Source: CAYPXJ01 sp964414595
GTDB lineage: Bacteria > Pseudomonadota > Alphaproteobacteria > Rickettsiales > CAIJLX01
Direction of reading: 5' to 3'
Assembly: GCA_964414595.1 (NCBI GenBank)
Contig: CAYPXJ010000005.1
Coordinates: 1 to 64,000 of the forward strand
DNA length: 64,000 bases
The stretch's first letter is position 1; each line of letters begins with the position of its first letter. Shown here one piece after another: positions 9,131-18,532 of this stretch. Below the pieces are notes generated by a model, which did not search any database, was not told where the DNA came from, and was given only the letters and a program-made list of their open reading frames with translations. Position numbers and translations under genes: made by a program.

Positions 9131-9149
9131 TTTGCAAAAATTTTGCGCT
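9131..9149 (+). promoter_or_regulatory. Possible ScfR/PccR-type site before pccB
   Basis: TTTGCAAA at 9131-9138 is followed after 3 bp by TTTGCGCT. In other alphaproteobacteria PccR (an ScfR-type regulator) controls propionyl-CoA carboxylase genes and, from memory, binds paired TTTGCAAA elements. Here one half is exact and the second is degenerate, and the spacing differs by a base. The position, about 50 bp upstream of the pccB start, would suit operator function. Confidence 0.3.
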
Positions 9150-9195
9150 TTGGTAGATTCCGGCGTCCTAAACGTCATTTGGAGATTTATCATCC

Positions 9196-10725
9196 ATGAA
9201 GCCTCAAGTAGTTGTTGAGTTAGAAGATAGGCGGAAGCGCGCGCGAGTTGGCGGTGGCCAGGACCGTATCGACGCGCAGCACGCCAAAGGCAAACTCACG
9301 GCCCGCGAACGTATTGAAGTTCTGCTCGACCCAGACTCATTTGAAGAATACGGCATGTTTGTGGAACATCGCTGCAGCGATTTCGGCATGGACGAGAAGC
9401 GCACGCCGGGTGATGGCGTGGTAACGGGACACGGCACTATTAATGGCCGTCTCGTGTTTGTATATAGTCAGGATTTCACAGTACTAGGGGGTTCGCTTTC
9501 CGAAACGAACGCGCGTAAAATCTGCCAGATTCAAGATATGGCCATGAAAGTGGGTGCGCCCGTAGTTGGCCTCAACGATTCGGGCGGGGCGCGTATTCAA
9601 GAAGGTGTGGATTCGCTCGGCGGTTTTGGTGAGATTTTCCAACGTAACGTTATTTCTTCCGGTGTCATACCGCAGATCTCCGTCATCATGGGCCCTTGCG
9701 CGGGTGGCTCGGTCTACTCGCCAGCACTCACAGACTTTATTTTCATGGTGCGAGGCACTTCTTACATGTTTGTAACGGGTCCGGATGTTGTCAAAACCGT
9801 AACACACGAAGAAGTAAGCCAAGAAGATCTCGGTGGTGCAGATGTGCATACGCAAAAAACCGGTGTTGCGGATTTGGCGTTCGATAACGATATCGATTCG
9901 CTGCGCCAAGTACGCCGCCTATATAATTATCTGCCACTTTCTAACAAGGAAAAGCCGCCCGTACGTCCGACACAGGATCCTTCGGACCGCGTGGATATGG
10001 CGCTCAATACGTTGGTGCCGAACAATCCCAATAAACCTTACGATATGAAAGAGCTAGTTCAGCGTATTCTGGATGAAGGTGATTTCTTTGAAATCCAGCC
10101 AGATTATGCACGAAACGTCATTGTCGGCTTTGGCCGCATGGAAGGAAGCACAGTAGGGATTGTTGCAAATCAGCCTATGCATATGGCTGGCTGTTTGGAT
10201 ATCGATGCCTCGCGTAAGGCTGCCCGTTTTATCCGTTTCTGTGATGCTTTTAATATTCCAATCATTACGTTTGTGGATGTGCCAGGCTTTTTGCCAGGTG
10301 TGGATCAAGAACATAACGGTATCATCAAGCATGGGGCAAAATTGCTTTATGCTTTTGCAGAAGCCACCGTTCCCAAAATTACTATCATCACCCGCAAAGC
10401 TTATGGGGGCGCGTATATTGTGATGAACTCCAAACATTTGCGCGGGGATATTAACTATGCCTGGGCGAATGCCGAAATCGCAGTGATGGGCTCCAAAGGT
10501 GCTGCAGAAATTCTGTTCAAAGGCATTAAGGGTAAGGAGTTGGATAAGAAAGTAGCGGAATATACAGAAAAATTTGATAATCCCTTTATCGCTGCTTCAC
10601 GGGGTTTTATTGATGATGTAATTCGTCCACAAAATACTCGCTGGCGCATTTGCCGCGCGCTTTCCTGGCTCAAAACCAAACAAGTTGAGCAGCCTTGGAA
10701 AAAACACGATAACCTGCCGCTGTAA
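9196..10725 (+). CDS. pccB: Propionyl-CoA carboxylase beta (carboxyltransferase) subunit
   Basis: PccB transfers the carboxyl group from biotin to propionyl-CoA to give methylmalonyl-CoA. The 509 residues show the paired crotonase-like carboxyltransferase domains: GGARIQEGVDSLGGFGEIF and IMGPCAGGSVYSPALTDFIF in the first half, then FVDVPGFLPGVDQEHNGIIK and RKAYGGAYIVMNSKHLRGD in the second. It lies 20 bp before pccA in one operon. Other acyl-CoA carboxylases look similar, but length and partner fit the propionyl enzyme. Methylmalonyl-CoA mutase is not in the window. Confidence 0.95.
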   Translation: MKPQVVVELEDRRKRARVGGGQDRIDAQHAKGKLTARERIEVLLDPDSFEEYGMFVEHRCSDFGMDEKRTPGDGVVTGHGTINGRLVFVYSQDFTVLGGSLSETNARKICQIQDMAMKVGAPVVGLNDSGGARIQEGVDSLGGFGEIFQRNVISSGVIPQISVIMGPCAGGSVYSPALTDFIFMVRGTSYMFVTGPDVVKTVTHEEVSQEDLGGADVHTQKTGVADLAFDNDIDSLRQVRRLYNYLPLSNKEKPPVRPTQDPSDRVDMALNTLVPNNPNKPYDMKELVQRILDEGDFFEIQPDYARNVIVGFGRMEGSTVGIVANQPMHMAGCLDIDASRKAARFIRFCDAFNIPIITFVDVPGFLPGVDQEHNGIIKHGAKLLYAFAEATVPKITIITRKAYGGAYIVMNSKHLRGDINYAWANAEIAVMGSKGAAEILFKGIKGKELDKKVAEYTEKFDNPFIAASRGFIDDVIRPQNTRWRICRALSWLKTKQVEQPWKKHDNLPL

Positions 10726-10745
10726 CACACACATTATTATCCCGC

Positions 10746-12731
10746 ATGTTTAAAAAAATTCTCATCGCCAATCGTGGAGAAATCGCGATCCGTATCATGG
10801 ATACGGCACGCAAGATGGGCATTCGCACCGCCGCCATTTATTCCGATGCAGATACAAATGCTTTGCACGTTAGCCAAGCGGATGAAGCACATTATGTTGG
10901 CCCATCACCTTCTAAAGATAGTTACATCAACATAAAACGTGTAATGGAGGCAATTCGCCGCTCTGGATGTGATGCAGTACATCCCGGTTACGGATTCCTT
11001 TCTGAGAATGATGAGTTTGCACGCGCGGTTGAACGCGAAGGTGTAAAATTTATCGGTCCTACACCGCGCGCAATTAAGTTAATGGGCGATAAAATTGAAG
11101 CAAAAAAACTTGCTGAGAAAGCGAATGTTTCCACGGTTCCAGGATACATGGGCGTAATTAAGGACGCCAAGGAAGCGGTAAAAATTGCTAAAAAGATTGG
11201 TTTCCCTGTTATTTTGAAAGCTGCAGCAGGCGGTGGCGGTAAAGGAATGCGCATCGTTCATGATGCGAAGGCCATGGAACAGGCATTTAGCTCCGCAACA
11301 AACGAAGCGAAGAATTCTTTCCGCGATGGTCGCGTTTTTATTGAAAAATTTATTCAAACGCCCCGCCATATTGAGATTCAAATTCTGGCGGATAAACATG
11401 GGAATGTACTATGCTTAGGTGAGCGCGAATGTAGTATTCAGCGTAATCACCAAAAAGTGATCGAAGAGGCACCAAGCAGTTTCATTGATGAAAAAACACG
11501 TAAGAAAATGTATGAGCAAGCCATTTCGCTTGCAAAAAAAGTAAGTTACGTTTCTGCAGGCACGCTTGAATTTATTATGGATTCCAAGAAGAATTTTTAC
11601 TTCATGGAAATGAATACGCGCCTTCAAGTAGAGCACCCCGTAACGGAACTTGTCACCGGTATAGATCTTGTAGAACAGATGATCCGTGTCGCTGCGGGTG
11701 AAAAACTTGCACTCAAGCAAAAAGATATCAAACTCAAGGGTTCTGCCATTGAGAGCCGCGTATACGCTGAAGATCCCAGCCGCGGGTTCTTGCCTTCCAG
11801 CGGCCGTATTACACAGTATCAACCACCAGTGAACACACCCAATGTTCGTGTGGATAGTGGTGTTGTTGCGGGCAGTGAAGTAAGCCAGTTTTATGATCCG
11901 ATGGTGGCAAAACTTATCACCTATGGCGATACGCGCGATCAGGCTATCGAACACATGCGTTCTGCGCTGGGCGAATTTTATATTTCCGGCATTACGCACA
12001 ATATCAGCTTCCTCGAAGCGGTGATGCAGCACGAGCGTTTTGCGCAAGGAGACATTTCTACGAATTTAATCGCGGAAGAATGGCCGGAAGGTTTCTCAGG
12101 TGCAGATCTAACGGAAGAATCAACGCGCGTCTTTATCGCGATTGCAGCATTCATTTATCTGAGGGATGCGTACCGTGCGGCACAAACTTCCGGTCAGCTT
12201 CAGGGTCGTGAGCGCCAAATCAGCACACGCTGGGTTATTACCGTAGGCGATTCTTCTTTCCCTGTAGAAGTGCGTGAAACTAAATTTGGTTACGCGATTG
12301 ACTATCTGAATGAACGTATTCGCATTTCCAGCTCGTGGGTGTTAGGTAATTCATTATTTCAAGGCGTGGTGGATGATCGCCCGATTTCTGCGCGTATTGA
12401 GCCGCGTCCGGGTGGTTATAAAATAACACACTCTGGTTCAAGCCAGTATGTAACGGTGATGTCACCGCGCATGGCAGAACTCAACCAATTTATTCCTAAA
12501 CGCAAATTTGTTTCCAAATCGCGTAAGCTCGAATCACCGATTACTGGCAAATTGGTTGCGGTGAAAGTGAGTGAGGGAGAAGAGTGCAAAGCAGGCCAAG
12601 AGCTTGCCATAGTGGAAGCCATGAAAATGGAAAACATTGTTATTGCTGAGCACGATGTAACGGTTAAAAAAATTCATGTGAAGCCTGGTGATAACGTACA
12701 ACTTGGCCAGGTCTTGATAGATTTCGCTTAG
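10746..12731 (+). CDS. pccA: Propionyl-CoA carboxylase alpha (biotin carboxylase/biotin carrier) subunit
   Basis: This 661-residue subunit carboxylates its own biotin using ATP and bicarbonate. Domains run from a biotin carboxylase N-terminal fold (FKKILIANRGEIAIRIMDTA), through an ATP-grasp domain (KAAAGGGGKGMRIV; EMNTRLQVEHPVTE), to a biotin carboxylase C-terminal domain, a linker, and a biotinyl domain ending near the C terminus. The biotin attachment motif is VEAMKMEN. It is followed directly by cyaY with no intergenic base. Together with pccB it funnels odd-chain fatty acid and branched amino acid breakdown products toward succinyl-CoA. Confidence 0.96.
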   Translation: MFKKILIANRGEIAIRIMDTARKMGIRTAAIYSDADTNALHVSQADEAHYVGPSPSKDSYINIKRVMEAIRRSGCDAVHPGYGFLSENDEFARAVEREGVKFIGPTPRAIKLMGDKIEAKKLAEKANVSTVPGYMGVIKDAKEAVKIAKKIGFPVILKAAAGGGGKGMRIVHDAKAMEQAFSSATNEAKNSFRDGRVFIEKFIQTPRHIEIQILADKHGNVLCLGERECSIQRNHQKVIEEAPSSFIDEKTRKKMYEQAISLAKKVSYVSAGTLEFIMDSKKNFYFMEMNTRLQVEHPVTELVTGIDLVEQMIRVAAGEKLALKQKDIKLKGSAIESRVYAEDPSRGFLPSSGRITQYQPPVNTPNVRVDSGVVAGSEVSQFYDPMVAKLITYGDTRDQAIEHMRSALGEFYISGITHNISFLEAVMQHERFAQGDISTNLIAEEWPEGFSGADLTEESTRVFIAIAAFIYLRDAYRAAQTSGQLQGRERQISTRWVITVGDSSFPVEVRETKFGYAIDYLNERIRISSSWVLGNSLFQGVVDDRPISARIEPRPGGYKITHSGSSQYVTVMSPRMAELNQFIPKRKFVSKSRKLESPITGKLVAVKVSEGEECKAGQELAIVEAMKMENIVIAEHDVTVKKIHVKPGDNVQLGQVLIDFA

Positions 12732-13058
12732 ATGGATCAATTTACCGCACTGGCAGATGCGTTTTTGCGTCAAGTAGCGGAAGCTATTGAAGAAGCAGAT
12801 GAGCAGGCTACACTGGAAGTGGATGTGGTAAGCGGAATTCTTACCGTTACGTTTGAAGATGATCGCCAACTCATTTTAAATAAACATACACCTACGAAAC
12901 AATTATGGCTTTCTTCGCCCTTAAGTGGAGCCAGTCACTATAGTTATAATACGGAATTAAGCCGCTGGTTTTCTACGCGAAGCGGCCAAGAATTATGTGC
13001 GCTACTTAATGGCGAATTCCAAGCGCTTGCAAAGCTTGAACTGCATCTTGAATCATGA
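12732..13058 (+). CDS. cyaY: Frataxin-like iron-binding protein CyaY
   Basis: CyaY is a small frataxin-fold protein that binds iron and tunes the cysteine desulfurase IscS during Fe-S cluster assembly. The 108 residues have an acidic first helix (about residues 6-30, rich in Asp/Glu) and the strand signature LILNKHTPTKQLWLSSPLSG followed by a YSYN turn. The start codon directly follows the pccA stop, and the 3' end overlaps the ABC transporter start by 4 bp. This suggests it is co-transcribed with pcc, an unusual context for a frataxin. Confidence 0.9.
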   Translation: MDQFTALADAFLRQVAEAIEEADEQATLEVDVVSGILTVTFEDDRQLILNKHTPTKQLWLSSPLSGASHYSYNTELSRWFSTRSGQELCALLNGEFQALAKLELHLES

Positions 13059-14824
13059 ATTCTGCTAAATTTTCACTTTTAAGCCAAGCAACGATATACC
13101 TCTCGCGTCATCGCGCATTTGCGGTTTTAGGCATTCTTGCTTTGGTTATTGCGGCGGCGGCAATGCTTATCCTTGGCCAAGGCATTCGCTATATTATTGA
13201 TGCGGGTATCCGCGCGCAAAACCCAGCACTTCTTAATCAAGCTTTGCTGGGTATGATTACCGTAGCATTCATTCTTTCTGTCGCTAGCTATGCGCGATTT
13301 TACTGCATGATGAAATTAGGGGAACTGGTGGCAGCAGATTTGCGTAAAGATTTATTCGCGCATTTACTCACCTTCACGCCAGCTTTCTACGAATCTCGTA
13401 AGACAGGTGAAATTCTTGCCCGGCTGACCGGAGACATCACAGTTATCCAAACCATGATGGGCGGCAGTTTATCCATGGCGCTTCGTAACAGCATAACATT
13501 AACGGGCGGGTTGGTGATGATGGCCTTTACCAGCCTGCATCTTACATTTTACATGCTACTTGTTATCCCGCTTATTGTAGGGCCGATACTTTTATTGAGT
13601 AAGCGCGTGCGCGGTCTTTCACGAAAAGCACAGGATAAGGTTGCAGAAGTTGCCGCGCAGGCGCAGGAGCGATTGGAGCTTATTAAAACCGTTCAAGCCT
13701 ATAATCGTGAGAAAGCAGAAATCAGCAGTTTTGAACAAACGATACGTATAGCTCTGGATACGGCATCCGCTCGTTTGAAAATGCGAGGGGCACTCCTTGG
13801 TGTCGCCATTTTTGTTGCATTTTGTGGAATTGGTTTTGTGCTGTGGCAAGGTGGTCATGCTGTGTTGCAAGGCACATTAACACCCGGCGCGCTGACCGCT
13901 TTTCTTTTTTATGCGATGATAGTGGCGTCTGCGATAGGTGCGCTAAGCGAGGTGGCAGGTGATATTCAGCGTGCCAGCGGTGCCGCCGAAGCGGTATTAG
14001 AATTACTGCATACTCAACCGAACATTACATCACGAGGTGAAGAAGGAACATTTCTTCTATCCGCGCCGCCGGCTATTCATATGGATCGTATTACTTTCAT
14101 GTATCCTAGTCGCCAAGAAGCGCACGCATTGCACCAGGTGGCATTTCATGTCGAACCGGGTGAGGCGGTGGCGATTGTAGGGGAATCTGGTGCAGGTAAA
14201 TCCACGTTATTTCAGTTATTGCTGCGCTTTTATGATCCCACTGAAGGTGCGGTTCGCCTAAATGAAAAAGACATTCGCGAGCTGCATTTGAGCGATTTGC
14301 GCCAGCACTTTGCATACGTATCGCAAGAGCCTGCTATTTTCTCCGCAAGTGTGCATGAAAATATTGCCTATGGAAACGCTGCTGCTTTGGAAGGGGATAT
14401 TGTCCACGCCGCTAAACAGGCGCGTGCGCATGAGTTTATTATGCGCTTACCGCAAGGTTACAAAACGGAACTTGGCGAGCGCGGCGTGCGCATTTCCGGT
14501 GGTGAAAAGCAACGTATTGCACTTGCACGGGCCTTTCTGAAAAAGCCGAAAATTCTGCTACTAGATGAGGCTACTAATGCGCTCGATGCTGATAACGAGG
14601 CATTAGTGCAGGCAGCCATTCGTGAATTGATGGAAGGATGTACTACGCTGGTTATTGCGCACCGTCTTTCAACAGTATTGCGTTTGCCAAAAATTATTGT
14701 CATGCGGCAAGGACGTATTGAGGCAGTGGGTTCACATTCGGTGTTAATGCAAGCATCGCCCTATTACGCCACCTTAGTTGCCCGCCAATTAGAACAGGAA
14801 GACAAGTTAGCGGCAGAGGCTTAA
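13055..14824 (+). CDS. ABC exporter, fused membrane and ATPase domains (MsbA/TAP-like)
   Basis: This is a half-transporter of 589 residues that should act as a homodimer to export a lipid, peptide or drug. An N-terminal six-helix membrane domain covers about residues 20-315. The nucleotide-binding domain has Walker A (VGESGAGKST), a Q-loop, signature RISGGEKQRIALARA, Walker B (ILLLDEATNALD) and a His switch (VIAHRLST). The substrate cannot be read from sequence. It is translationally coupled to cyaY (4-bp overlap). Its 3' end overlaps the convergent EptA-like gene by 18 bp. Confidence 0.92.
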   Translation: MNSAKFSLLSQATIYLSRHRAFAVLGILALVIAAAAMLILGQGIRYIIDAGIRAQNPALLNQALLGMITVAFILSVASYARFYCMMKLGELVAADLRKDLFAHLLTFTPAFYESRKTGEILARLTGDITVIQTMMGGSLSMALRNSITLTGGLVMMAFTSLHLTFYMLLVIPLIVGPILLLSKRVRGLSRKAQDKVAEVAAQAQERLELIKTVQAYNREKAEISSFEQTIRIALDTASARLKMRGALLGVAIFVAFCGIGFVLWQGGHAVLQGTLTPGALTAFLFYAMIVASAIGALSEVAGDIQRASGAAEAVLELLHTQPNITSRGEEGTFLLSAPPAIHMDRITFMYPSRQEAHALHQVAFHVEPGEAVAIVGESGAGKSTLFQLLLRFYDPTEGAVRLNEKDIRELHLSDLRQHFAYVSQEPAIFSASVHENIAYGNAAALEGDIVHAAKQARAHEFIMRLPQGYKTELGERGVRISGGEKQRIALARAFLKKPKILLLDEATNALDADNEALVQAAIRELMEGCTTLVIAHRLSTVLRLPKIIVMRQGRIEAVGSHSVLMQASPYYATLVARQLEQEDKLAAEA

Positions 14825-16342
14825 ACCGGGCTCGATCATGCTGCCCGAGATACCAGCGCATTCCAACAAAGAATGGAATATAACGTCGTGACTCATCGGT
14901 TCATTAGATTTGCTGGCTAACACATCAAATGGCAAAAGCCGCCGTTCTAAAAACGGGGAAGACGCATAAAATACGAGTGGCACATCTAATTGTTCTGGCG
15001 CGTTAGGCTGACCTGCCAGATAGCGGCCTTCCTCACCTAAAGATACGCCATGCGCCCCCGTAATAACTGCTAAAGTTGCGCGAGATGCCAACGGTTGTAA
15101 AAGCGCATCCACCAATTTGGCATTATATTCACGAAGATTGCTGTAGCTATTACGTATAGCATTTTCTTCACAAGAGGTAATATCGGGCGATAGGCCTAAC
15201 CAGGGTAAGCTGGCTTGTTGTTTGCAAGTGGGCACGTTCGGCGATTCTGTTTCAGGGTAGTATTCATCAAAAGCCCAGGAAGCACCTGGCACATGAATCA
15301 CCAGTAATAAATTACCCGGATATTTTTGCAAAAGAGGGCGCATCCCTTTCGTTGCAAAATCCATCAATTCGTGAGGCGCAACGTGCAAAAGAAGATCGGA
15401 AGTATCTACAATATCGGAAAAAGTAGAAGAGGCACGCGCGCCATCCACCCAAACAAAACGGAAATCGAGCGGCTTCAATACCTGCACCAAACTATAGAGT
15501 CTTTCTGGTTCGGCATCATCTAGATACGAGCGCGAACTCAATAAACAAGGGATAGAGACATTGCTGCGTGCATCACACGCTAAAGCACTTTTAGCTGCCA
15601 CAAAATGCCGCGCATCGGAGGCATCAATTTTCGGCAAAAAATCACCTCGCATGCCATCAAAAATAACCAATGCGATAACCAAGGAATCAGGCGTATTAGG
15701 TTCCACTGTAATAACGCCACGAAAATCACCGCTGGTAACGGGTAGGGGTTCAACATCGCTTTGATTGGCATAAGCAACGAGCAGATTGAAGGGCAGATAT
15801 CGTGTCATATATCCCTGATTCAGCCAGAGCATGAGGATTAAGAATAGCGCAGAAATAGCTGAAACATATATATCCCGCTTTTCAGACTCTTCATGCCAAA
15901 TGAGAAGTTTTGCGAGCCAAAGACCGAATAAAAAACTTGCGGTTATCCAGCACAACAAGGAAAGGCTTAAAAAATGTGCAATCTGAGAAAACGAGGCATC
16001 CAGATAATTGGCCGCCATAACCGAATCGATGGGCATGGCATAACGCATAGCAGCGAAAATCGCCGCGCAACACGCCATACATAAAAGCGGCAAGAGCGGC
16101 AACAGTAGCCAAGGCAAGGCGCGCAGCGCATAAAGCAGTGCCCACATGTACCCAAAAGAAAAAAGCAGATGGAAGATGGCCCAGCCAGTGCGTTCCCACC
16201 ACGGCGCTTCTAGTGTAGCAGCATAATGGTATTCTAGCGGCAAGGTAAAAAACAGAGTGAAAAGAAAAGCGGCAAACGCCGTCATCAAAAAACGGCTGAC
16301 ACGGAAAATCGGCTGATAGCGACGACGTCTACGGCGCGACAA
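14807..16342 (-). CDS. EptA-like membrane sulfatase-fold protein with altered active site
   Basis: This 511-residue protein has five or so N-terminal membrane helices and a periplasmic alkaline-phosphatase-fold domain. It aligns by eye with lipid A phosphoethanolamine transferases. IFDGMRGD replaces the family GETARAD, SNVSIPCLLSS replaces TAVSVPCMFS, and GAHGVSLGEEGRYL replaces SDHGESLGE. The nucleophilic Thr appears to be Ser, and a metal-binding Asp is Ala. It may have changed metal use, act on another substrate, or be inactive. It ends a minus-strand run with PAP2 and GT39 genes and overlaps the PAP2 gene by 14 bp. Confidence 0.75.
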   Translation of the reverse strand: MSRRRRRRYQPIFRVSRFLMTAFAAFLFTLFFTLPLEYHYAATLEAPWWERTGWAIFHLLFSFGYMWALLYALRALPWLLLPLLPLLCMACCAAIFAAMRYAMPIDSVMAANYLDASFSQIAHFLSLSLLCWITASFLFGLWLAKLLIWHEESEKRDIYVSAISALFLILMLWLNQGYMTRYLPFNLLVAYANQSDVEPLPVTSGDFRGVITVEPNTPDSLVIALVIFDGMRGDFLPKIDASDARHFVAAKSALACDARSNVSIPCLLSSRSYLDDAEPERLYSLVQVLKPLDFRFVWVDGARASSTFSDIVDTSDLLLHVAPHELMDFATKGMRPLLQKYPGNLLLVIHVPGASWAFDEYYPETESPNVPTCKQQASLPWLGLSPDITSCEENAIRNSYSNLREYNAKLVDALLQPLASRATLAVITGAHGVSLGEEGRYLAGQPNAPEQLDVPLVFYASSPFLERRLLPFDVLASKSNEPMSHDVIFHSLLECAGISGSMIEPGLSLCR

Positions 16343-17054
16343 TCTTTCCCCCTTTGCTCCTGCCCTTAACAGGCTTTTGGAACATCAATCTATAAAGAAT
16401 ATGTACGACTAGAAGCGTAAAGATACCAGAAAAAATCGTGTCACTCAGAAAGTGTCCACCTTGGGCGGCCCGCACCACACCCAGCAAAAGCCCAAAAAAT
16501 ACAGCACTGGAGTAGGCAATAACGCGACGTCGCTTATCTTTTACAAGCAAGGCAAACGCCGCGAAATAAAAGCCGATAGAAGCGTGACCAGAAACAAAAG
16601 AGCAGTTTTTTTCGCAATTTTGCGCCATAAGTAGAGGTGGGGTAAAGGCTTTTTCGCCCCCGAATTCTATAACGTCGCGCGGTCTTGCGCGGCCCCAATT
16701 ATCCTTGAAAACAGTATTCACGATAAGTCCTGGACCTAACACTAAGGCTAGTAGCAGGAAGATAAAAATGCGTGCATGAGGAAATTTTTTTGAAAGCGCT
16801 AATCTGGCCCATTTCTTAAGCGCATGGACTACTAAACCAAGAATGCAGCCAATAGCAACCAAACGTACAAGCAAAGGCACAAGTCGGTAAAAAAAGATGA
16901 TGGCAGAGTTTTCGCTCAGGTAAAAACCCGTATCAGCTTTATGGAAAAGTTCACCAAAAAGAAGATCGAGTTGTGGTGCGGAAAGAAAAATAACTGCGCT
17001 TAAGATACCTAACGCAATAAGTATACTCTCGGGCATTAAAAGAGGCTTTTTCAT
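16329..17054 (-). CDS. PAP2-family membrane phosphatase (LpxE/LpxF- or UppP-like)
   Basis: This integral membrane phosphatase of 241 residues carries all three PAP2 motifs: KDNWGRARP, SFVSGH and RAAQGGHFLSD. Likely substrates are lipid A phosphates, undecaprenyl diphosphate or phosphatidylglycerol phosphate. The gene context (GT39 upstream, EptA-like downstream, all overlapping) favours lipid A or another envelope glycolipid, but this is inference. Six membrane helices are expected. The 4-bp overlap with the GT39 gene indicates translational coupling. Confidence 0.88.
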   Translation of the reverse strand: MKKPLLMPESILIALGILSAVIFLSAPQLDLLFGELFHKADTGFYLSENSAIIFFYRLVPLLVRLVAIGCILGLVVHALKKWARLALSKKFPHARIFIFLLLALVLGPGLIVNTVFKDNWGRARPRDVIEFGGEKAFTPPLLMAQNCEKNCSFVSGHASIGFYFAAFALLVKDKRRRVIAYSSAVFFGLLLGVVRAAQGGHFLSDTIFSGIFTLLVVHILYRLMFQKPVKGRSKGGKIVAP

Positions 17055-18532
17055 TTTTCCGCTCGGAAACGATGCAAATAATGCACGCTGTAAATGCGCG
17101 GCTGACCTTCATAAACCGGGATTTCGATATCTCCTATTTTTTCAAATAAGGTGAAATGCCCGGCATATTTATCAGCAGGATTATTATCAGGGTGGCTGAT
17201 AAATAACATATCCTTGCCTTCTAAATTATGAATGTCTTGCGTAAGTTCAAAATGATCGCTGATACCTTGAACGCCATCCCATTTATAAATTACCGCGGGC
17301 TTCTCTTCAGCATCACGCAAATAATACATCATCTCTGCAGCAAGCAGGCGATTATCCACAAGAATCGCTACTTCAGGGTAGGCTTCTTTATAAGCTCGGA
17401 TCTCATCTGCTGTCTGTTGCCAACCGCGTAAACGACGGAACGGATCAATATTCTTTTCAATTTTTATGCCAGTTTTATCCAGCAAAAAATCATAACTATA
17501 GTAAGCGCCTGCCACAAAAAGATGCAGTACAAGGCTTAGTTTAAGCCAAAACATTCTACGTTCCTGCAAAAACCAATGGCAAACCCACAAAGACCCCGCA
17601 ATATAAATAGGCGCCGCCCAGTTCATGTGCGCGCGTGTAAAAAGTGAAAGCAAAAGCATGAATAACAGCATGGGCTGCACAAAGGAAAACAGCAATGCGA
17701 TATCCGGTGAAATAGGATAGGCAAGGGCGCGGCTGGTACGGTAAATATGGCGCAATAAAAAGAAAAATAAGATGGGCCCAAAAACTAAGAATTGCCCACC
17801 CAAAAATTCTAGGAATTTATCAAAATTGACCCCAAACGCACCCAGGTTTGCATTATCCTGAGTGTGCAAATAGCTTACAAAACCATGATCCAAATTCCAA
17901 ATAAGGTTTGGTAAATACACCAAGAAAGCAACAAAAACTGCCAGCCAGAATTTACCACTAGTGTACATCTCGCCATATTTTTTTGCATGGCGAGGAAACA
18001 TGAGCGCAGAAAAAAGGAAAAAAGCCATAGAGTACTTGCTCAGCATGCCACATCCTGCAGCTACACCACTTAAAACCCAATCGCGTGTGCGGTTTTCATG
18101 AATGGCTCGAACGAAAAAAAGCAGCGCCAGTGACCAGAAGAAAAGCAGTGGGGGGTCAGTGCTAATGAGCGTGGAGGAAACTGTTACCGCAGGCAGCGTA
18201 GTGTAAGTAATAGAGGCCCACAGACCCAGTTTTAGTTTACCTAATTCTCGCCCAATAAAATAGATCACCAAAGCGGTGAGAAAATGGAAAAGAGGTGAGG
18301 CGAGACGTATGGCAAATGTGGTGTCACCAAAAAGATGCGTAGTTGCATATATAGCCCAAGCAACTATGGGTGGTTTGGAATAATATCCCCAATCCGGTTG
18401 CTGCGCCCAAACCCAATATTGCGCTTCATCGCCAAACAAATCGTAAGGCCAAGAATAAAGCAATAAAATCTTAATGCCCAAAAAGAGGGCATTAAAACCA
18501 AGCGCCAGGCGAAATTCTCTTGTTCCTATCAT
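17051..18532 (-). CDS. Family 39 glycosyltransferase, ArnT-like
   Basis: This 493-residue polytopic protein should transfer a sugar from a polyprenyl-phosphate donor on the periplasmic face. The first periplasmic loop holds the catalytic acidic motif in DLFGDEAQYWVWAQ, followed by YYSKPPIVAW, which is typical of ArnT/RgtB-type enzymes. About eleven hydrophobic helices follow, and the last ~130 residues form a soluble domain. The acceptor could be lipid A. Overlaps of 4 bp on both sides place it in an operon with the AEC transporter and PAP2 genes. Confidence 0.88.
   Translation of the reverse strand: MIGTREFRLALGFNALFLGIKILLLYSWPYDLFGDEAQYWVWAQQPDWGYYSKPPIVAWAIYATTHLFGDTTFAIRLASPLFHFLTALVIYFIGRELGKLKLGLWASITYTTLPAVTVSSTLISTDPPLLFFWSLALLFFVRAIHENRTRDWVLSGVAAGCGMLSKYSMAFFLFSALMFPRHAKKYGEMYTSGKFWLAVFVAFLVYLPNLIWNLDHGFVSYLHTQDNANLGAFGVNFDKFLEFLGGQFLVFGPILFFFLLRHIYRTSRALAYPISPDIALLFSFVQPMLLFMLLLSLFTRAHMNWAAPIYIAGSLWVCHWFLQERRMFWLKLSLVLHLFVAGAYYSYDFLLDKTGIKIEKNIDPFRRLRGWQQTADEIRAYKEAYPEVAILVDNRLLAAEMMYYLRDAEEKPAVIYKWDGVQGISDHFELTQDIHNLEGKDMLFISHPDNNPADKYAGHFTLFEKIGDIEIPVYEGQPRIYSVHYLHRFRAEK

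Noticed and set aside
9204..9437. Minus-strand frames inside pccB and pccA (for example 9204-9437, 11415-12047)
   Set aside because: They oppose strongly conserved carboxylase sequence and have no family match by eye.
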